DNA from: Bolinopsis microptera
Lineage: Eukaryota; Ctenophora; Tentaculata; Lobata; Bolinopsidae
Length of the DNA: 64,000 bases
Direction of reading: 5' to 3'
Assembly (NCBI RefSeq): GCF_026151205.1
Contig: NC_087080.1
Span: 5,436,797-5,500,796, forward strand
Shown here piece after piece: positions 24,130 to 34,464 of the stretch. Made by a program: the position numbers and the translations under genes. Each line of letters opens with the position of its first letter. Position 1 is the first letter of the stretch. The notes beneath the pieces are model-generated. The model was given only the letters and a program-made list of their open reading frames with translations, was not told the DNA's origin and made no database searches.

Positions 24130-25575
24130 TTCACAATAGTTATAATTCTGAAATAATTTAAGGTTACACAATTCTAGTTATTTACAAATGTGTAGGGATA
24201 AAATAGAAATGTTTTATAATACTATTTTCTATGAATAGATCAGATTTGTAAATTTCGATCTTATTTTGAGGTCCTATAGCATTATGCATTGGCCAGTATT
24301 TGAGTGGAAATCTGGGCTCTTATAGTAGGCTGTAAAATGTTCGTTCACAGAGAGAATTGAATGGATTGCTCTTGCTGTGGCAGTAAATTTTGTAGGGTCT
24401 AGTGTTTTATCGGATAGCAAACTGGCTAGGTCAGTAATATTTTTGGGGTGGAAGTTAAATTTTTCTCTAACTGAGGAGTAGAGTAAACAGTCAGTTAGAA
24501 CATGAATTTCGTCCTCAATAGGCTTAAGCCCCTTGCTGAAAAAGCAGAAAGTGCACCATCGTTGTTCTCTTGGTACTAGGGGGGTTTCGTAATGGCCCCT
24601 CTCAATGTAAAGATTGTGGCAGCTAATACGAAACCTTGTTAAGCTTTTCCGAGCATCAGGGATCTTAACCACTCCTAAGTATGTTTCTGGTTCAAAATCA
24701 TGTTTAATTTGATTGTAGAATTCTAATTTAGGTGAGGATGCCTTGGCAGATTTCTAGGTATCCATAAATTCTTCCCTCATGTTGTGACTGATTTGGGTAG
24801 AGAGCTTGGATTTTGAAGAGGATGAGTGGGGGAAGTTATATTTGGTGAGAAGATTGGAGATGTTGGTGTACCAAGGAAGGCCCAGTATAATCTGCTCGTG
24901 AAATGCAGCAGAGAGAAGTTCATTTTCAGTGCTTTCAAGGCGACTATAGAAATCTATTGCAAGTTTGCATGCTTCAAAGAAGAGGGGGTGGCGCCCACTT
25001 TCGCCCCAGCAGCCTATATTTGATGCTTTTGAATGGACAGACAAGGACCACTTGATAAACTTAAGGTGGAATCTTTCATAGTGGTCTTGTGAGATGTACT
25101 TGAGAGTATGCTGGGAGTTGGCTTTGCTATCTGTTTTGGAGAGGTATCTCATGGTTTTTGAGTGGGGACATAAGATTTGGCAGCCATAGAGCAGGATCGG
25201 TTTTATTAGAGAGTCAAATAGAATGTTTAGGGAACGGTGAGAGAGGGCATCTTTAACGATATTGCCTTTGAGGCCATAGAGAGCACGGAGAGCCTTGGCC
25301 CTCAGTTCAGTATTTGCTGCTGTAAAAGATCCATATCTGTGGAATATTATGCCAAGATAGCAGTATTTTTCGGTGTGTTGAATGGGCTGGCCTCCCAAAA
25401 TGAATGTTTCATAGGATTGTTTTCTTTTAGGAGGGCAGAATATGATTAATGATATGAGAATCTTGGTTTTTTTTATGTTAACTTCAAGGCCCATAGAGTT
25501 ACAGAAGTCGACTAGGATGTTTATATTGTCTTGCAAGGCCTTGGGACTTAGGGCAAGTAACATCATCACTAATGT
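24130..25575 (-). mobile_element. LINE 3' fragment with zf-RVT-like C-terminus
   Basis: Minus-strand coding from about 25569 to 24274 encodes the end of a reverse transcriptase: LSPKALQDNINILVDFCNSM, LEVNIKKTKILI, KYCYLGIIFHRYGSF, LLYGCQILCPHS, and a cysteine/histidine C-terminal motif (WCTFC...DEIHVLTDC) of the zinc-binding kind found after RT in several LINE clades. The same frame contains one TAG stop at 24754-24756, after which it continues to 24274. The 5' end is lost at the catalytic aspartate box. The clade is not certain. Confidence 0.8.
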
Positions 25576-25694
25576 CTACCAAGTATCATCACACTACATG
25601 GAAAAATAACTATTTCTCCATCAAATTTAAAGGTAATAATTCATCAAATATTAATCATGAATAAAAACAACATTACAAAATTTAATTTATTCAT

Positions 25695-25800
25695 ACTTCC
25701 CAGTGGAGTAAAGATTTATAAATGATAAAACGTTTCTTTGCTACATAAGGATGAAACCACAGATAATCATTGTGTTTTTCCTTATTACTGATATAACTGG
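25695..25800 (+). repeat. Short interspersed repeat, copy C (right part)
   Basis: CTTCCCAGTGGAGTAAAGAT, then TTTCTTTGCTACATAAGGATG and ACTGATATAACTGG, match copies at 23434-23535 and 34038-34133. Confidence 0.8.
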
Positions 25801-25969
25801 TACAAACTGGTTAAAACTTCTTTCGAAACATTCCAAAAATGAAAGTCATTTACAATACATTTTATATGTGCTCTGCGTAATGCATCACATGAATCAGTTT
25901 TTAATCTATTAACTTATTACACATTTGTGCTCTGCTTTAGCATCACTTGACTATTTTAAAAAATTGGTT

Positions 25970-26215
25970 GTTCAGGCCATGACCTTATAGTCAGCCAATT
26001 GGCCATTGCTGAAATTGAATGTAATTTATTTTACAATACATTTGAAATCATTTTCTTTTTAAAAATATGGTTTAGTTGCTGTAGCGCAATGCATTAATTA
26101 AATGGGTCACAGGCTACACATCAAATAATTTTTATCGCGCAACCACAGCAATACCAAAAAGATTATTGGAGCAATACGAGCTGTAAAAGATTTTGATTTT
26201 GATTTTGATTGGTCA
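25970..26215 (+). repeat. Retroelement 3' end with (TTTTGA)n tail
   Basis: The sequence ends in TTTTGATTTTGATTTTGATT just before the AlkB-bearing LINE. Such hexamer tails are usual at the 3' ends of SINEs and some LINEs. The body (about 25970-26190) is not assigned to a family. Confidence 0.45.
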
Positions 26216-26242
26216 TGACAATCCTTTGCAGTTCGAAATGGC

Positions 26243-26520
26243 CTTGATTCACGATGTCAATCCTTCCTAGCTCGGCGAGGCCCAGTGGTGCATCTCACCG
26301 ATCTACGGACGAGAATATGGTGGTTGCGAGAATATGCGCGGTGCGGCCAGGTAGTGCATCGCGCTAGAAGAAATGGCCCATTGGTACATCTTGCCGATCT
26401 AACGAAGAGTTTAATCATTACTTGACGATGTCAATTCATCGCAGCTCGGCGCGGCACAGTAGCCAGTAGCGCATTTCGCCGATCTAGCTGTGAGAAGCCT
26501 CATTGAGTGAGCGGCGCGGC
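26243..26520 (+). promoter_or_regulatory. GC-rich repeated 5' leader (monomers) of the LINE
   Basis: CTTGATTCACGATGTCAATC at 26243 and CTTGACGATGTCAATTCATC at 26421 each begin a related unit (CAGCTCGGCG.GGC...CAGTAG/GTGCAT.TC.CCGATCT), about 178 bp apart. A third partial unit (GAGCGGCGCGGCACAGTA) runs into ORF1. Tandem 5' monomers act as promoters in some mammalian LINEs; a promoter role here is inference. A lone copy of the unit lies at 61277-61430. Confidence 0.5.
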
Positions 26521-26628
26521 ACAGTATCCTTGCTTGGGCTTGCTGAAAATGTTTGTGCTGTAGTGAGTGGCAAGAAATGTGACGATGCTAAGTCCCCTTC
26601 CTACTTGTCAGCTCCCTCCAGCATTCTA

Positions 26629-28089
26629 ATGGGTCATACTACCTCAGACGAAAGCTCCATACACAAGTCCTTAGAAGCCATTCAGACGTCCATTAAAAAC
26701 TTGAGAGACAATGATAGCCATCTTAGGACTCTCGACTCCATCAACACAAAGCTCGCTGAACTAAAACTAGACATCAACTGTTTTAAAAACAGTAGATCAT
26801 CAAATGTGTCCACTCCTGACCTTCCCATGCCACCTTTTAACATAGGGTCACCAGCAGCATCTGAGACAGTCAATGAACAGCTCCTTCTGGATGCGCAGAA
26901 GCATGCAAGTGCAGAGGATTCCAAGTCCAAGCACATTGTGTCGTATGTCCCGGACTTCATAGACACAGACTTAAACACTAAGCTGCTGGTTTTCCTTAAT
27001 CAACAGAAGGAAGCCTTTGATGGCAACTCAGAGAATGGCCATGATGTTCTGAGCTTTGGCGAACCGTACGACTACCCTGGAGCTAAAGCTGCAAAGCCCA
27101 AATCAACAGAACTCCCTGAGGTTCTTGCTGAGCTAGCCTCTAAAATAAAAGATCAGCACCCAGGATCAGTGACTAACCAGTGCCTGATAAACCGATACAC
27201 CGACGAGAACAGCTTCCTTCCTAAGCACTCTGATAACGAACAGTCACTGGTCCATGATAGTTCCATCTTTACAGTATCCTTAGGAGGAGAATGCTCTGTC
27301 AAGTTCACAAAAAAAAGTGATCTTGAAGGGGAGATTGTAGAGACAGTAGAGGGATGCAGTCTCTATGTTATGAGCAAACAGTCTCAGTTTCACTGGGACC
27401 ACAGAATTGACAAAAGCACGGAAAAGAGACACCTACGATATAGTATCACCTTCCGATACATAAGCAGTAGCACCAATGCGACACTGATTATTGGTGACTC
27501 CAATACCCGGTACCTCCGATTTGGGTCTGGAAAAGGAACATTTGGACACCGCTTGCCTGGAAGAAGAATAGAATGCTTCACCATAGATAAGCTAGATCCT
27601 ACCCTTTGTGTAGGTTATAAAAACATTATAGTTCATTGTGGAGTAAACAACATCAAGAATGATGGGGGGAATGTTAAATATTGGGCAAATGAGCTGAACA
27701 AAAAGCTCAAGACTATAAGTGAATTGTGCCCTTACGCTAAAATAATTGTTTCACCTATACTGCCAACTAGGTCCTCCTTGCTGAACGAAAGGGCTATGGA
27801 GTTTAACAGGTTTTTATTTGGATACTGTGATACCAATTCTAGAATAGGTACATTAGATTTTAATAGCTTTGTTGACGAAGATGGTCTGCTGAATCAGCAG
27901 TTTTGTAGATATAAGAAGCCGGATGACCCAATTCACCTTGGATCAAACGGTATATTCAAACTCTCCCGGGCTTTTGCTCACAAGATATTTGGTAGCCCTG
28001 TTGACGGGAGATCATTCAGTGATGTTGTTAATGCCAAAGCTAGAGGCAGATTTTCCCCACGACCACGTAGATCTATACTTCAGTCATGA
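26629..28089 (+). CDS. LINE ORF1: coiled coil, AlkB-like 2OG-Fe(II) dioxygenase, SGNH esterase
   Basis: The frame is open from 26503, but the first in-frame ATG is at 26629 (about 486 residues). Numbered from 26503, residues 50-96 look coiled-coil (KSLEAIQTSIKNLRDND). Residues 145-320 form an AlkB-type domain: NRYTDENSFLPKHSDNE with the metal-binding H242-S-D244, a core strand SIFTVSLGGECSVKF, second metal ligand H300 in FHWDHRI, and the 2-oxoglutarate-binding arginine pair R312-x5-R318 in LRYSITFRY. Residues 326-498 form an SGNH hydrolase: GDSN (S333), GVNN (380-383) and DPIH (D475, H478), the full catalytic triad. AlkB enzymes remove methyl groups from nucleic acid bases; SGNH esterases occur in ORF1 of CR1 elements. 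All key residues are present, so both domains may be active. Their role in the element is inference. Confidence 0.85.
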   Translation: MGHTTSDESSIHKSLEAIQTSIKNLRDNDSHLRTLDSINTKLAELKLDINCFKNSRSSNVSTPDLPMPPFNIGSPAASETVNEQLLLDAQKHASAEDSKSKHIVSYVPDFIDTDLNTKLLVFLNQQKEAFDGNSENGHDVLSFGEPYDYPGAKAAKPKSTELPEVLAELASKIKDQHPGSVTNQCLINRYTDENSFLPKHSDNEQSLVHDSSIFTVSLGGECSVKFTKKSDLEGEIVETVEGCSLYVMSKQSQFHWDHRIDKSTEKRHLRYSITFRYISSSTNATLIIGDSNTRYLRFGSGKGTFGHRLPGRRIECFTIDKLDPTLCVGYKNIIVHCGVNNIKNDGGNVKYWANELNKKLKTISELCPYAKIIVSPILPTRSSLLNERAMEFNRFLFGYCDTNSRIGTLDFNSFVDEDGLLNQQFCRYKKPDDPIHLGSNGIFKLSRAFAHKIFGSPVDGRSFSDVVNAKARGRFSPRPRRSILQS

Positions 28090-31000
28090 TAGTTAAATTG
28101 ATATGCGAAATTTGCTGCTGCTGCAATAAACCTGTACGAGCTGGACACCCTTTCATAATTTGTCAGATGTGTGACAAAATAATGCACAAAAAATGCAAAA
28201 CTAATGACAACATAGTCAAATTTCGAGATGAAATATACTGCAAAGTCTGTATTGAAGCCAACGATATTATTCGATACAACCCTTTCTACCAAGCTCCCCA
28301 CTTTGCTAACAACGGCCTTATTGATGATGAGCCAGTTAATTATATTGAATCTATCTACAACAGCTCAAAAATTCTTGAAAACTGCAAAACATTCTCCATA
28401 ACAGAGTTGAATGCCACCACCCTGCCTGGAAATTCAGTCGAATATATGTCCACTTTATTCCTCAACATTGATGGGAATGCAACAAACTTTGACAACTTTG
28501 CAGTTGAGCAGTCTAGTATAAACCACAAGTTTTCTGTTATTGGTCTTGCAGAAGCTCAGTGGATACTCCTCGTGTTACCAATCCCGTTATTTCTGTCAAG
28601 ACAAAAACCAGTTCAAGGCTAAAGGATCAGGAGTTTGTCTTTACCTGAAAAACTCTCTAAACTTTAATAAGATTACTGGATTATCTCTCTGTAATGAGCA
28701 CATAGAATCACTGTTTGTATCTATCACCAATATGAAAGACCCAACCGTTGTAGGGGTTATCTACCGTCCTCCAAACGCATCACTTGAACTGTTTAACGAA
28801 GCATATGAACGTATTCTCTCTAAACTGAATGGCAAGAAGGTATATATCCTTGGGGATTTCAATGTTAACATTTTAAACCACCCATCTTCATCAGAGGACA
28901 AATTCCAAGAAATAATATTTAACAATGGCTTTATACCAACCATATCAGTGCCAACTCACCATATGCCTGGTTGTTCCAGGACTTGTATTGACAATATCCA
29001 CACCAATGTATTAGACCAATCCCTTATCTCTGGTGTCATATCTGACAAGATCTCCCATCACCACCCTATATTCACTTTTGTTAAGCTTTCCCCCGACTCT
29101 GTGTCACTATCTGATTCACCAGACAAAATTACTATACACTACGACTATAGTAATGCTAACCTAGAGAAGCTCTGTCTTGAAATAGAAAACGATTTGGATA
29201 GGTTCCACTACAGTTGTGACACATTTGACTCTTTTATGCAGCTATTTCAAGAAAAAATAGACTTGTCTTGCAAACTTCTAACTCCAAGAACCACTAAACG
29301 TAATAGCATAACCAACCCTTGGATTACCCAGGGCCTAATTAATTCCATCGAGAAGAAAGCTAGATTGTATTTTGAATGGAAAAAGACTTGTACATTAAAA
29401 TTACCTGACGGGGATCCGAATAAGCACATTTGCTACAAGGAATTCGACAAGTTTCTCAAAAGCTCAATAAATATGGCAAAGGCTATGTGCTACACTAGAA
29501 AATTCGAAAAGTACAGCATGAACTCTAAAAAGACGTGGGAAGTTATTAATGAACTCCGTGGTAAAACTATGTCTCGATGTAAGGACGATTTTGTCATAAA
29601 CGGTCAGAGAGTTACCTGCAGACGAATAATTGCTAACAAATTTTGTGAATATTTTACATCTCTTGCAAGTAATCTCAATAAAAATGTACTGTCGAACAAT
29701 AGTATTTCTCTGGAACCAATTGAATCATTTGCTCAGTTCATGTCAAATTCAGTATCTGACTCCATTTATCTGGAAGAAACTAATAAAGACGAGATCATCG
29801 AGGTGATCAAAGATTTTCAAAATGGCAAGGCGAGTGACATACCAATAATTGTTGTAAAGAAATCATCAAAGCTTATAGCTGGTACCTTGGCCAGGCTTTA
29901 CAACACATGTATACAAAGTGGTACATTCCCGACTATTTTTAAAACTGGTAAAGTTATTCCTATTTACAAGAAAGACAATAAGGAATGTATCGAAAACTAT
30001 CGGCCTGTATCAATATTACCTTTATTTGGAAAAATTTTCGAGAAGATCATTTACAAACGGCTCTATAATTTCTTCACATCTAAAGGTGTACTGACCGACT
30101 CACAGTTTGGATTTAGAAAAGGTCATTCCACCACTCATGCTCTACACAAATCTATAGACTCCGTTACAAAGACTCTAGCTGGCAATAAACATGTCTTAGG
30201 AATATTCATTGACTTAAGCAAAGCATTCGACACCCTTGACCACAACATTCTTCTAAGCAAATTAAACTCCTATGGTATTAGGGGCACAGCACTTACCTTA
30301 CTTAAAAGCTATTTGACTAACAGAAAGCAGTATGTTATGTATAACGATGTACCATCAGAAACACTGGATGTGAAATTTGGGGTACCACAGGGGTCAATTC
30401 TAGGGCCGTTACTCTTCCTACTGTATATGAACGATATAGTGAACTGTTTTTCTGACAGTGAGGTGAAATTTGTACTTTATGCTGATGACACTAATATCTT
30501 TATATCGGGACCATCTAGAGAAGCAACATACAAAAAAGCAAACTTAGTTCTTAAACATGTGTCGATTTACATGAAATGTAATCTACTCCATATCAATATG
30601 TCTAAATGTTGCTACATCCATTTTAAACCTGCCTCTGAATATGATGAGACCTGTGCAAGGACCAGACCATTTGCTAACCTGCTAGATGAGTCTAGGTCAA
30701 TATTCATCGATGGTAAGGTTATTACTAAAGTCAAGGATACCAAATTCCTAGGTATTGTTATAGATAGTAAGTTAAACTGGGCTGCCCATATGCACTACAT
30801 TCGTAAAAAACTTCGGTCCATGACTGGTGCAATCTGTAGAATTCGACACTCGATACCTGGTGAACTATATTTGAAAATATATAATGCTCTCTTTGAATCA
30901 CATCTCAGTTATGGTATAAGTGTTTGGGGCGTTGTCCTTAAAGAACGATCAAATGACAGTCTTTTTATCACACAGAAGCACTGTGTAAGGATCCTTTTTG

Positions 31001-31455
31001 GTGATCTCGACTCATATTTAGATAAACAATCAACATGTGCACGTACTAGACCGTATGGTATGCAAAAATTAGACCATAAACACTTTGAAAAGGAGCATAC
31101 AAAACCCATTTTTAATAGACTAAAAATTCTAACGGCTCAAAACTTGTACAAATATCACTGCATTTTAGAATTCTCTAAGATTATCAAGTACCACTGCCCA
31201 TACTCCCTTTATGAGGCCATCAACATTTCAAACCGTGCAACGAGTCTAACTGTTATTCTTCTAAATAAATCAAATACCTTTTTGTTTAATGCAGCCAAGC
31301 TTTGGAACACAGTTCATAAAAAAATTTTAACTTCAAGCAATTGCCTAGAAACTTCCATTAACTTGATAAAATTGAGAACCAAAGCACTATTAGTACAATC
31401 ACAGGCAGCTGACTTAAAAGATACCTGGACTCCAACCAATTTTAAATTGCAGTAA
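28086..31455 (+). pseudogene. LINE ORF2: PHD finger, endonuclease, reverse transcriptase (one frameshift)
   Basis: ATG at 28086 overlaps the TGA of ORF1 by four bases (ATGA). The N-terminus has a C4HC3 PHD-type finger (CCNK...ICQMC...HKKC...YCKVC, about 28107-28254). An APE-type endonuclease follows (FSVIGLAE, VIYRPP, LGDFNVNI, CIDNI, SHHHPIF). The frame shifts near 28550-28560: comparison with other LINE endonucleases suggests a deletion of about a dozen codons between VIGLAE and SGYSS. The rest is open for about 960 codons. RT motifs: IPIYKKDN, NYRPVSILP, FRKGHSTTHAL, IDLSKAFDTLDH, GVPQGSILGP, YADD (30478-30489), KFLGIVID. The C-terminal TCARTRPYG...KEHTKPIF segment is common in CR1/L2-like animal LINEs. 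A single break implies a young copy. Confidence 0.9.
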
Positions 31456-31593
31456 TTAAATTGCACATGCAGCAGCACACACCTAATATTACTATCATGA
31501 TTGAACTATAAGCTGATAAGCTTTCAGATCCATTTTTAACCACTTGATGTAATGTTTTTAATAATTAAATATTTTATTTTACAAATTTATATC

Positions 31594-31655
31594 AGATCGA
31601 ACCTATATTTGATAATCGAACCTATATTCGATAATCAAACCTGTATTCGATAGTT
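31594..31655 (+). repeat. Tandem 3'-end repeats of the AlkB-bearing LINE
   Basis: Three units of about 18-19 bp: GATCGAACCTATATTT, GATAATCGAACCTATATTC, GATAATCAAACCTGTATTC. Short 3' tandem repeats instead of poly(A) are common in CR1-group LINEs. Confidence 0.7.
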
Positions 31656-31740
31656 AAATTTATGCGATAAATTGATATTGATATTATTATTGTTGAATGA
31701 AGTTAACTCCTGAGATAAATTTTATTAATTTTTTAACAAA

Positions 31741-31925
31741 GGGACTTGGAGTATAAACGACCAAGTTCGCATAAATGCCTACCCAACCAAGAATTTAGGA
31801 GGCAAGGGTGGGTGCGTAAACTTTACGGTCTGCACTCTCCGATCCTGTATCACCCTGGATTCTTTTTGACGTATTTTTGTATTAGGTATATACCTTCTAT
31901 CCATTCTCTTGCTACTCCAAGTCCC
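31741..31925. repeat. 185-bp stretch with 13-bp perfect inverted ends
   Basis: GGGACTTGGAGTA (31741-31753) and TACTCCAAGTCCC (31913-31925) are exact inverted repeats. It could be a small MITE or a large hairpin. No clear target duplication is visible at its edges. Confidence 0.5.
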
Positions 31926-31929
31926 CTAA

Positions 31930-33590
31930 GATATCTGGTAAAAAGGTCCTGCTAGTTATATATAAAATATATTTATGTTTGCTTTAATTGATACTAAATA
32001 AAATTGTTGTTTTCTTGAAATTGTTGTTTTCTTGACAGTAACGCACCGCGCTACAAACGAAGTGGTTAGTAAAACAAATTTTTTTTTTAAAGTAAAACAA
32101 ATTTAAATTTTGGTATTTATTAATAACAATCAAAACATATCATATCATAAAAATAAAGCCGCGCGTTGGTTGACTGCCTCAGTATGGTGAATAATTTAAG
32201 CTTGAAGGTGCCCTGCGCATTTACAGAACATTATGTGCGATCACATGATCACGAAGACCTGTGAGCGCCAAATTTAATTTAAACTTTCTAGAAATCGTAC
32301 ATCACTACGAGTTACTCATGCTTTTGAATTATAGGAGTGCGGATAGTCAGGTATTTCATTCATTCATACTTAATCGGTTTAAAGCTGTATATTTAGAACT
32401 CACTATTGTTTGAACTATGAAAGCAGAACGTAAATAATGGACAATATCAAATATACCGACGACAATACCAAAAACCCGAGTGCCGCATTGACTTTTCCGG
32501 ATCCGTTTTTACCGAAGGCTTATCCACAAGTTACTCATGCTGCATGTATAGTCTGATAATATTTTGTTTTATCTCTAGCAAGCATTCTGTAAGTTTGAGT
32601 GTCGTATTTATTATAGAAGAGCCAGCCAACCTCCGCATTACAATCTTTTGTATGCCAGGTTCGTTTATAAAATCTAATCATATAATAAGATTGATCCAAT
32701 AGTCTAAGATGAACGGTATATCTTAGCTCATCGTTATTAAAATCCTAATAGATGAATTAATCAAGTAATGTTCCCTTCCAACACAACTAAACAACAAACA
32801 AATGCTTGCTCACCAGTGGTGACGCAATCGTAGGGGCATGCAGTTGGTTCAGATAACTCTCACCCCGACGACAGCGTCGAGAAATTATCAAATTATGCAT
32901 TTGCGCCATACTGGACACATTTTATATTTAATATTTTGTGGTTTGTAGAAATTAGTGTCATCTAAAGTATAGCTTAACTGGCGAGCAAGCATCGTCCCAC
33001 TCGGCGGGGACGAAAATACCGAGTCCAATCACAGAAAGTTAACCAAAAGATAAAAACAAGAGCTCGGATATCAACAAAAATCACACGCTCCAGACGACGG
33101 GGGAAGAGAGGATAGGAAGTAAGCTGCTGGGCTCAACAAATTTTGATGATTGTAAGCAAATTCGTTCTTGTGCCCTATAATAATTTGGTATTGAGGTATG
33201 ACCCTGTACTGTGCGTGATAGTGAAAATGAAAGTGAATGTGAATCTGTAATTCGAACGAAATGAGTTATGGCCAGACGATTCTTCAATTTCAAAATAATA
33301 AAGTTGTTGCGAGAAACGTCTGCTCTATTCAATGTCCAAAGCCCTTGCGCTTGTGAAACAAGCGCGCCCGCAGTGGCGCGAAAGCACATGGTTAGGTGGA
33401 GAAAAACGTTATTCTATAAGCAGCGCAGCCGAGCCCTGAAGTAAAAATTTTTTTAATTGACATCCTCAATCAATTATTAAACATGGTTGCAGTTGATTGC
33501 AACAATACCATTTTATTGATACATGTTTCGTGTCCCAAATAACCTACTAAAAAGTAAAACAAAATATAAGTAAAATAAAACGTAAATTTT
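31930..33590. other. Unannotated intergenic stretch
   Basis: No gene or known element recognised. It contains a duplicated TTGTTGTTTTCTTGA (about 32005-32036) and several GC-rich islands in A+T-rich sequence (CGCGCCCGCAGTGGCGCG near 33361). Confidence 0.5.
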
Positions 33591-33596
33591 ATCATC

Positions 33597-33777
33597 TTAT
33601 GAACTAAATTGACTGTCACGTTGTGAACTGTTGGAGGACTTCGCCGCTTCGACGCGCCGCGCAAACTAGCATTCTTGCTTCGCTTCGCATCGTCGTCGAG
33701 CATCGACAAACGATCTCGATGGATTGACATCGTCAATCAATGTGAACTGCTGTCATGTTATGAACTAAATTGACTGT
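33597..33777. repeat. 20-bp direct repeats flanking a GC-rich insert
   Basis: TTATGAACTAAATTGACTGT occurs at 33597-33616 and exactly again at 33758-33777. The 141 bp between are GC-rich and contain, near 33721, GGATTGACATCGTCAATCAA, related in reverse complement to the 5' unit of the LINE leader (26243). It could be a target duplication around a fragment of that repeat or a segmental duplication. Confidence 0.55.
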
Positions 33778-33948
33778 TGACAATACCAAATTACTTCAGG
33801 TCGTAGCTTCGAAGTAAAGCAAAAATGATAATTTGCGACGATCACAGTTGAATGAAATGGTTGACATACGTTGCATGCCACTTTTCGCGCGCGAAGCCGC
33901 CGAAACATGTATCAATGAAAAATATATAATACATAATATAATAAGTAA

Positions 33949-34133
33949 CATTAATTATTTATCAAATAAAATATTTGTAAAAGATTTATCAAAAAACTAT
34001 CTCATTGTCAATTATTTACAATTTAGAACCCTAATCAAACTTTCCAATGGAGTAAAGATTTATAAAACGCTTTTTTGCCATAAAAGGATGAAACCAAAAG
34101 TAATCATTATGTTTTTCTTTATTACTGACATAA
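33949..34133 (+). repeat. Short interspersed repeat, copy B (uninterrupted)
   Basis: Best reference copy of the family at 22375-23535 and 25695-25800. It keeps both halves joined across AATCAAACTTTCCAATGGAG, showing where the RTE-like fragment entered copy A. Confidence 0.8.
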
Positions 34134-34464
34134 CTCCCTCAATTCTTTCTAAAACTTTAATATTTAATAGAAAAAATTGGCGGTGCGCGCTACTTCGAAT
34201 AAATTTAGACGACTAGTATCATCCGCCCAGTAATGCTTTTGCGGAGCATCAACAATCAGCTTTGAACAATTTCAAATTTATGCGAGTGCCTTTCATGTCA
34301 AGTTATATTATAAGATTACACCAATAATTCGCTTCAAAATATATAATCAAATGTTTGGTCGGACAATTTCAATGTTCAACTTTTTTGGTGACCTAAAAAA
34401 TTTCCTTTCATATATTAGTGGAAGGTTTTAACGGACACTTCATTTCCTTCTTTTAAGCCACGCC

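Larger units (their letters stand above)
26243..31700 (+). mobile_element. CR1-group LINE with AlkB-SGNH ORF1 and PHD-EN-RT ORF2
   Basis: A nearly complete non-LTR retrotransposon: GC-rich repeated 5' leader (26243-26520), ORF1 (to 28089), overlapping ORF2 (28086-31455, broken once in the endonuclease), and a 3' region with three 18-19-bp repeats (GATAATCGAACCTATATTC type, about 31594-31655). CR1-like elements are known to carry an SGNH esterase and a PHD finger, and both are present. The AlkB-type dioxygenase ahead of the esterase is the unusual part. No clear target-site duplication was found, and both outer borders are estimates. Confidence 0.85.

Noticed and set aside
33081-34216. Open frames of 88-127 codons on both strands
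   Set aside because: They cross short repeats and GC-rich repeat pieces; no protein family is recognisable.
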